Notes under the pieces: model-generated | What the model was told of the DNA's origin: nothing | Database searches by the model: none | The model's input: the letters and a program-made list of their open reading frames with translations, nothing else | Part shown: piece after piece, positions 60,216-64,000 of the stretch | How positions within the stretch are numbered: position 1 is the stretch's first letter | Layout: the number at the start of each line of letters is the position of its first letter | Source of the DNA: Candidatus Methanomethylophilus alvi Mx1201 | Lineage (GTDB): Archaea > Thermoplasmatota > Thermoplasmata > Methanomassiliicoccales > Methanomethylophilaceae | Reading direction: 5' to 3' | Assembly: GCF_000300255.2 (NCBI RefSeq) | Contig: NC_020913.1 | Span: 62,001-126,000, forward strand | Length of the DNA: 64,000 nucleotides | Translations under genes and position numbers: made by a program

Positions 60216-60228
60216 CATATAAAATATG
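60216..60228 (+). promoter_or_regulatory. TATA box of prs, probable leaderless transcript
   Basis: CATATAAAATATG-type sequence is centred about 27 bp before ATG 60249. With archaeal TATA spacing, transcription would start at or next to the ATG, suggesting a leaderless message. Confidence 0.5.
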
Positions 60229-60248
60229 GGAACGAATAGGCCGTATCC

Positions 60249-61121
60249 ATGATAGTGATAGGCGGGTCCGCATCCATGGATCTGGCAAAGGAACTTGCCA
60301 GCGTCATGGGCTGCGACTACATTCAGGCGGCTACTACGACATTCCCCGACGGGGAGTGCTACACTAGGATCGACGCGGAGAAACTGGACGACGACGTCGT
60401 CATCGTCCAGACCACGTCCCCCGACAGCAAGCTCATCGAACTCCTCCTCCTGCAGGATGCGGTGAGGAGGCTCGGTGCGAAGTCCATCACGCTGGTCATC
60501 CCCTATTTCGGGTACGCCAGGCAGGACAGGGTCTTCAAACCCGGAGAGCCGGAATCGGCCAAGGTGATGTGCCAGCATCTGGATATGAACTGTGACCGCG
60601 TCATCACCGTGGACATACACAAGGAGGCCGTCCTGAACTATTTCAACCATCCCCACAAGGACCTCAAGGCCGCCCCCGTCATCGCCGAGTACTTCAAAGG
60701 GAAGGGCATCGACATGGTCCTCTCCCCCGACATCGGTGCGGCGGGCCGTGCCAAGATGGTCGGGGAGGTCATGGGCGTCCCGTACGACCATCTGGAGAAG
60801 ACCCGCCTCTCCGGTACGGATGTCCGCATCGCACCCGCCAAGGCAGACGTCAAAGGGAAGAAGGTCCTCATCGTGGACGACATGATCTCCACCGGCGGGA
60901 CCATCATCGCCGCCGCATACGCACTCAGGGAGGCAGGTGCCGCCGGCATATCCGTGGCATGCACCCACGGGGTGTTCGTCAACAACGCCATCGAGAAGTT
61001 CACAGGCAGTTCCCTCGACGCACTTCTCAGCTGCAACACCCTGAACAACCCCGTCTCGCACATATCCGTCGCATCTCTCATCGCCGAGGCGATCAAGGAT
61101 GCCCAGAAAGGGAAGTGGTGA
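60249..61121 (+). CDS. prs: Ribose-phosphate pyrophosphokinase
   Basis: The 290-residue enzyme makes PRPP from ribose 5-phosphate and ATP. Visible are TTTFPDGECYTRID, the loop VIPYFGYARQDRVFKPGEPE, DIHKEAVLNYF, and the PRPP-binding VLIVDDMISTGGTI (about 203-216). This is the short archaeal class. It sits 3 bp before proS in an apparent operon. Confidence 0.95.
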   Translation: MIVIGGSASMDLAKELASVMGCDYIQAATTTFPDGECYTRIDAEKLDDDVVIVQTTSPDSKLIELLLLQDAVRRLGAKSITLVIPYFGYARQDRVFKPGEPESAKVMCQHLDMNCDRVITVDIHKEAVLNYFNHPHKDLKAAPVIAEYFKGKGIDMVLSPDIGAAGRAKMVGEVMGVPYDHLEKTRLSGTDVRIAPAKADVKGKKVLIVDDMISTGGTIIAAAYALREAGAAGISVACTHGVFVNNAIEKFTGSSLDALLSCNTLNNPVSHISVASLIAEAIKDAQKGKW

Positions 61122-61124
61122 AGG

Positions 61125-62534
61125 ATGCCCACGAAGGAAGAGGACTTCGGCGAGTGGTACAACGAGACCGTCGACAAGGCGAAGCTCTGCGACAAGAGGT
61201 ATCCCATCAAAGGGATGAACGTATGGACCCCCTACGGCTGGAAGATCATGAGCCAGATAGACTCCTTCCTCCGCAGGGAGATGGAGGCCACGGACCATGA
61301 CGAGGTGTGCTTCCCCCTGCTGATCCCGGAGACCGAGTTCAAGAAGGAGAAGGACCACATCAAAGGGTTCGACGAAGAGGTCTACTGGGTCACCCACGCC
61401 GGACTCAATCCTCTGGACGTCAGGCTCGTCGTGAGGCCCACCTCGGAGACCGCGATGTACCCGATGTTCTCCCTTTGGATCAGGTCCCACCAGGATCTGC
61501 CCCTCAAGGTGTTCCAGATCGTCAACACCTTCAGGTACGAGACCAAGCAGACCCGTGCATTCATGCGTGTCAGGGAGATCCACTTCTTCGAATCCCACAC
61601 CTGCCATGCGGATAGGGAGGATGCGGAGAGGCAGGTCGCCCAGGACGTGGAGATCGTAGATGCGGTCTGCCACGACCTCTGTCTGCCCTACTCCCTGCTG
61701 ATCAGGACCGACTGGGACAAGTTCCCCGGGGCGTTCTACACCGTCGGTATCGACACCGTGATGCCCAACGGAAGGACCCTCCAGATCGGTTCCGCCCACT
61801 ACTACAGCACCAACTTCTCCAAGCCCTACGACATCACCTACGAGAAGGAGGGCGGGGAGCACGAGTTCGTCCACCAGACCACATTGGGTATGACGGAACG
61901 TCTCCTCGGAGCCGTCGTCGGTGTCCACGCGGACGATCTGGGTCTTATCCTCCCTCCGGCCATCGCGCCTCTCGAGACGGTCATCATCCCCATCTTCAAG
62001 AAGGACAACCAGGAGAAGGTCATGGATGTATGCCGCCAGGTGGCGGCGGCCCTCAAGGCGGCCGGGATAAGGTCCAAACTGGACGACAGCGACGGAAGGC
62101 CCGGTGCCAAGTTCTTCGACTGGGAGGTTAAAGGTGTACCGCTCCGTCTGGAGATCGGAGGGAAGGACATCGAGAACAACGTCGCCACCTTCGCCAGAAG
62201 GGATAACGGCGAGAAGGGCACGGTGGAACTGGATTCCATGGTCCCAGGCGTCAGGATGATCCTCCAGGCGATCTCCGCCAACATGCTGGAGAAGGCCAAG
62301 GCCAAGCAGCAGAGCTTCATCCACGAGATGGAGGACATGGGTGCCGAGAGCATCCCCGAGGGACAGATCGTCAAGATCGGCTGGTGCGGCAATCCGGAGT
62401 GCGGTCACAAGTTCGAGGACAAGTACGACATCAAGATCCTCGGAACCCCGTACCATCCCGAGAACTGGACCGGGAAGTGCGTGTGCTGCGGAAAGGAAGG
62501 ATGCAAGCCCGCATACGCCGCCCGTACCCTTTGA
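61125..62534 (+). CDS. proS: Prolyl-tRNA synthetase, archaeal/eukaryotic type
   Basis: The 469-residue class II synthetase has motif 1 region (MNVWTPYGWKIMSQIDSFLR), motif 2 FRYETKQTRAFMRVREIHFFE, and motif 3 TTLGMTERLLGAVVGVHADD. The anticodon-binding domain follows, and the C-terminal zinc-ribbon-like domain carries paired cysteines (GWCGNPECGH and CVCCGKEGC). The bacterial editing insertion is absent, as expected for the archaeal type. Confidence 0.96.
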   Translation: MPTKEEDFGEWYNETVDKAKLCDKRYPIKGMNVWTPYGWKIMSQIDSFLRREMEATDHDEVCFPLLIPETEFKKEKDHIKGFDEEVYWVTHAGLNPLDVRLVVRPTSETAMYPMFSLWIRSHQDLPLKVFQIVNTFRYETKQTRAFMRVREIHFFESHTCHADREDAERQVAQDVEIVDAVCHDLCLPYSLLIRTDWDKFPGAFYTVGIDTVMPNGRTLQIGSAHYYSTNFSKPYDITYEKEGGEHEFVHQTTLGMTERLLGAVVGVHADDLGLILPPAIAPLETVIIPIFKKDNQEKVMDVCRQVAAALKAAGIRSKLDDSDGRPGAKFFDWEVKGVPLRLEIGGKDIENNVATFARRDNGEKGTVELDSMVPGVRMILQAISANMLEKAKAKQQSFIHEMEDMGAESIPEGQIVKIGWCGNPECGHKFEDKYDIKILGTPYHPENWTGKCVCCGKEGCKPAYAARTL

Positions 62535-62542
62535 AACCAAAC

Positions 62543-62561
62543 GGGCCCGTACCCCGGGCCC
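62543..62561 (+). terminator. GC hairpin after proS
   Basis: GGGCCC (62543-62548) and GGGCCC (62556-62561) pair around GTACCCC, 9 bp after the proS stop and just before the next gene. No T-run follows; it may be a 3'-end or processing structure. Confidence 0.5.
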
Positions 62562-62569
62562 GGTAAACC

Positions 62570-63853
62570 ATGAACACGGTCGTCCAAAAGGCCGGGGACA
62601 TATTCCTGTCCACCCGCGAAAGAAAACTGCTGACGTTGTCGGCGGTCTCCTTGGCGGCCGTGTATGTTTTCTGCATCGTGTGTCTGGACCCGTCCGACGA
62701 CATCCCCGTATTCTACGGCAACTGGCTGTCTCTGAGGTCCGGAGAGCTTCCCTACGTGGACTTCTCTTTCGGTAACCCGCCCCTGTCCCTCTTGTTCATA
62801 GCCATCCCCGGGGCGCTGTCGTCCGATCTGCAGGGATATTACTGTCTCCATGCGGCTGAGATGATGATCCTGGCATGGTCGTCCGTATACCTGGTCATGA
62901 ATATAAGCGGCCGTCTGGGTCTCAACAGGTTCCGCACTACTGCCTTGTACTTCGTCGTGCTTCTGATGTACTCGGAGGAGATCGTGAAGAAATTGGATAT
63001 GGCCGTGGCCATAACCGTCCTGCTGGCACTGTATATGTTCCTGCAGCGTCGCTTCACCCTTTCCTATGCGACGCTCATCATCGGTGCCATGATCAAGGTG
63101 TACCCGGCGGTATTGATCCCCGTCTTCATGATGGTCAATCTGGCCGACAGGTCCGATCCCCGCCGTTTCCGCAACGTCGCGGCCGGGCTGGCGGTCATAG
63201 CCGCGGCGGCGGCCATCGCATTCGCGGCAATGGGGGTCTGCGGGCTGTCCGTAGACAGAGTGGTGGGCGTGTTCACGCAGCAGGCCGGACGCGATTTCCA
63301 GATAGAAAGCGTCATGGGGAACATACTGCAGATCTTCGGGATGCTGGGTCTATACAGTTACGAGCTCGTGGGTAGGAGCTACACATACAATGTGGAATGC
63401 GCCCCGGCAGATGCTCTGTCGGGATGCTGGGTCATCGTCACCGTAGCGGCATACATACTTCTCATGTGGGCCGTCTGGCACTTCAGGTTGCGGACGGATA
63501 CGGGTCCTGCCGACAGGGACCGTGTGCTGGTCCTTTCCTCGGCATCCGCGGTCCTGGTCGTCCTCCTGACGTTCATGATATTCTCCACCCAGTACATGCT
63601 GTGGATAATCACCCTCCTGCCGTTCGTGATCCAGGGGGAGAAGGATACGAAGAAGAGGCGCATCCTCCAATCCCTGTATCTCCTCCAGTTCGTCATACTC
63701 GTCCCGCTCATGCTGTGGCTTCTCTTCGGTTCGGGGGAGGCGTTCGCAGCGGCCTCGGTCTTCGTCCGCAACATGATGCTTCTGTTCATCCTGCTGTATT
63801 GTATAGGGGAGATAACGGGCCGTCGCATCGTGATGAGGACGGCAAGCATTTAA
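62570..63853 (+). CDS. Multi-pass membrane protein, GT-C/GT87-like glycosyltransferase
   Basis: This 427-residue protein has about ten membrane helices. The first outer loop carries acidic residues (LDPSDDIPVFYGNWLSLRSG, about residues 39-58) followed by PYVDFSFGNPPLS, as in GT87-type polyprenyl-phosphate mannosyltransferases. MIKVYPA and FSTQYMLWIITLLPFV are further family-like blocks. The latter matches the C-terminal fragment at 1-426. It differs from the three module GT-C proteins and has no partner gene. It probably acts on lipid-linked glycans; the substrate is unknown. Confidence 0.72.
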   Translation: MNTVVQKAGDIFLSTRERKLLTLSAVSLAAVYVFCIVCLDPSDDIPVFYGNWLSLRSGELPYVDFSFGNPPLSLLFIAIPGALSSDLQGYYCLHAAEMMILAWSSVYLVMNISGRLGLNRFRTTALYFVVLLMYSEEIVKKLDMAVAITVLLALYMFLQRRFTLSYATLIIGAMIKVYPAVLIPVFMMVNLADRSDPRRFRNVAAGLAVIAAAAAIAFAAMGVCGLSVDRVVGVFTQQAGRDFQIESVMGNILQIFGMLGLYSYELVGRSYTYNVECAPADALSGCWVIVTVAAYILLMWAVWHFRLRTDTGPADRDRVLVLSSASAVLVVLLTFMIFSTQYMLWIITLLPFVIQGEKDTKKRRILQSLYLLQFVILVPLMLWLLFGSGEAFAAASVFVRNMMLLFILLYCIGEITGRRIVMRTASI

Positions 63854-63875
63854 CCGATGCAGATTATGGATTCGT

Positions 63876-64000
63876 ATGGCATTCAATGAGGGCGAGTTCC
63901 TCTATCTCCAGGGTGAGGACGGTAAGAGGTCCTGGTTCAGACTGCAGTTCGGCATGATCAAGATGGGCGGTCTCGGGGTCATCGACGGCAAGCGCTTCGA
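63876..64000 (+). CDS. Start of a probable tRNA (adenine-58-N1)-methyltransferase, TrmI-like (cut by window edge)
   Basis: From ATG 63876 the first 41 residues are visible, beginning MAFNEGEFLYLQGEDGKRSW. The beta-rich N-terminal pattern, with FNEGEFLYLQG, a strand pair, and GMIKMGGLGVIDGKRF, resembles the N-terminal domain of archaeal TrmI enzymes (GD-x-V-x-L and T-x-x-G-x-I-x-x-x-x-x-I-G). The SAM-binding part lies outside the window, so the call is tentative. Confidence 0.5.
   Translation, partial: MAFNEGEFLYLQGEDGKRSWFRLQFGMIKMGGLGVIDGKRF

Noticed and set aside
60162..62540. A 792-codon minus-strand ORF opposite prs and proS
   Set aside because: It is an antisense shadow of two well-supported genes, with no domain features and biased composition.

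Overview
The window is archaeal and most probably from a gut- or rumen-type member of the Methanomassiliicoccales (Methanomethylophilaceae-like). Archaeal signs are ribosomal proteins L7Ae, S28e, L24e and S6e, aIF5B, aIF2-gamma, a GINS subunit, pantoate kinase, an archaeal-type ProRS, a DUF357 protein and Ser-His-Asp signal peptidases. Methylotrophic-methanogen signs are a methanogenesis-marker-8-like protein and a corrinoid-binding protein. In addition, none of the roughly 60 confident genes stops at TAG (all use TGA or TAA), while one gene carries an internal in-frame TAG. That is the pattern expected where UAG is read as pyrrolysine.

Layout. 1-2.3 kb: tail of a surface-glycan cluster with broken genes and a GT4 glycosyltransferase. 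2.3-4.1 kb: IS element copy 1, full length but frameshifted. 4.5-7.7 kb: LicD-type phosphotransferase, RpiA, an IspD/TarI-like cytidylyltransferase and a HisC/CobD-like aminotransferase. 7.9-18.3 kb: three copies of a two-gene module (multi-pass GT-C-like glycosyltransferase plus a membrane-anchored extracellular partner), with a Wzx flippase, a GtrA protein and a GT2 enzyme. 18.4-25.4 kb: an AT-rich island with the dTDP-L-rhamnose operon (rmlACBD), a fused GT2-GT4 glycosyltransferase and a Wzm/Wzt ABC exporter. 25.6-27.8 kb: GC-rich phosphoglucose/phosphomannose isomerase and an AT-rich acyltransferase. 27.9-29.1 kb: IS copy 2, internally deleted, with a perfect 7-bp target duplication. The two IS copies are direct repeats around the whole glycan locus.

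29.2-38.5 kb is conserved core: L7Ae-S28e-L24e-NDK-aIF5B, then S6e-aIF2gamma-PIN, with a DUF4143 ATPase between them, followed by marker 8, cyclophilin and the corrinoid protein. 38.5-50.2 kb holds a flavin reductase, TyrA, carbonic anhydrase and a surface-protein locus: two SipW-type signal-peptide proteins with beta-helix-like bodies, an InlB-repeat giant, a small anchored protein and two signal peptidases of one unusual subtype. 50.2-53.9 kb is accessory: gene remnants, a second DUF4143 ATPase behind 23-bp iterons, RelBE, and an AbiE pair whose toxin is cut short. 54-64 kb returns to core: tRNA-Lys, CBS protein, MBL hydrolase, GINS, DUF167, Toprim, tmk, coaBC, pantoate kinase, DUF357, prs, proS, a membrane glycosyltransferase-like protein and the start of a probable TrmI.

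Reading together: the first 28 kb is a swappable surface-polysaccharide locus with both Wzx-type and ABC-type export. The 39-50 kb stretch looks like a surface-fibre or adhesin locus with its own signal peptidases. The rest is housekeeping.
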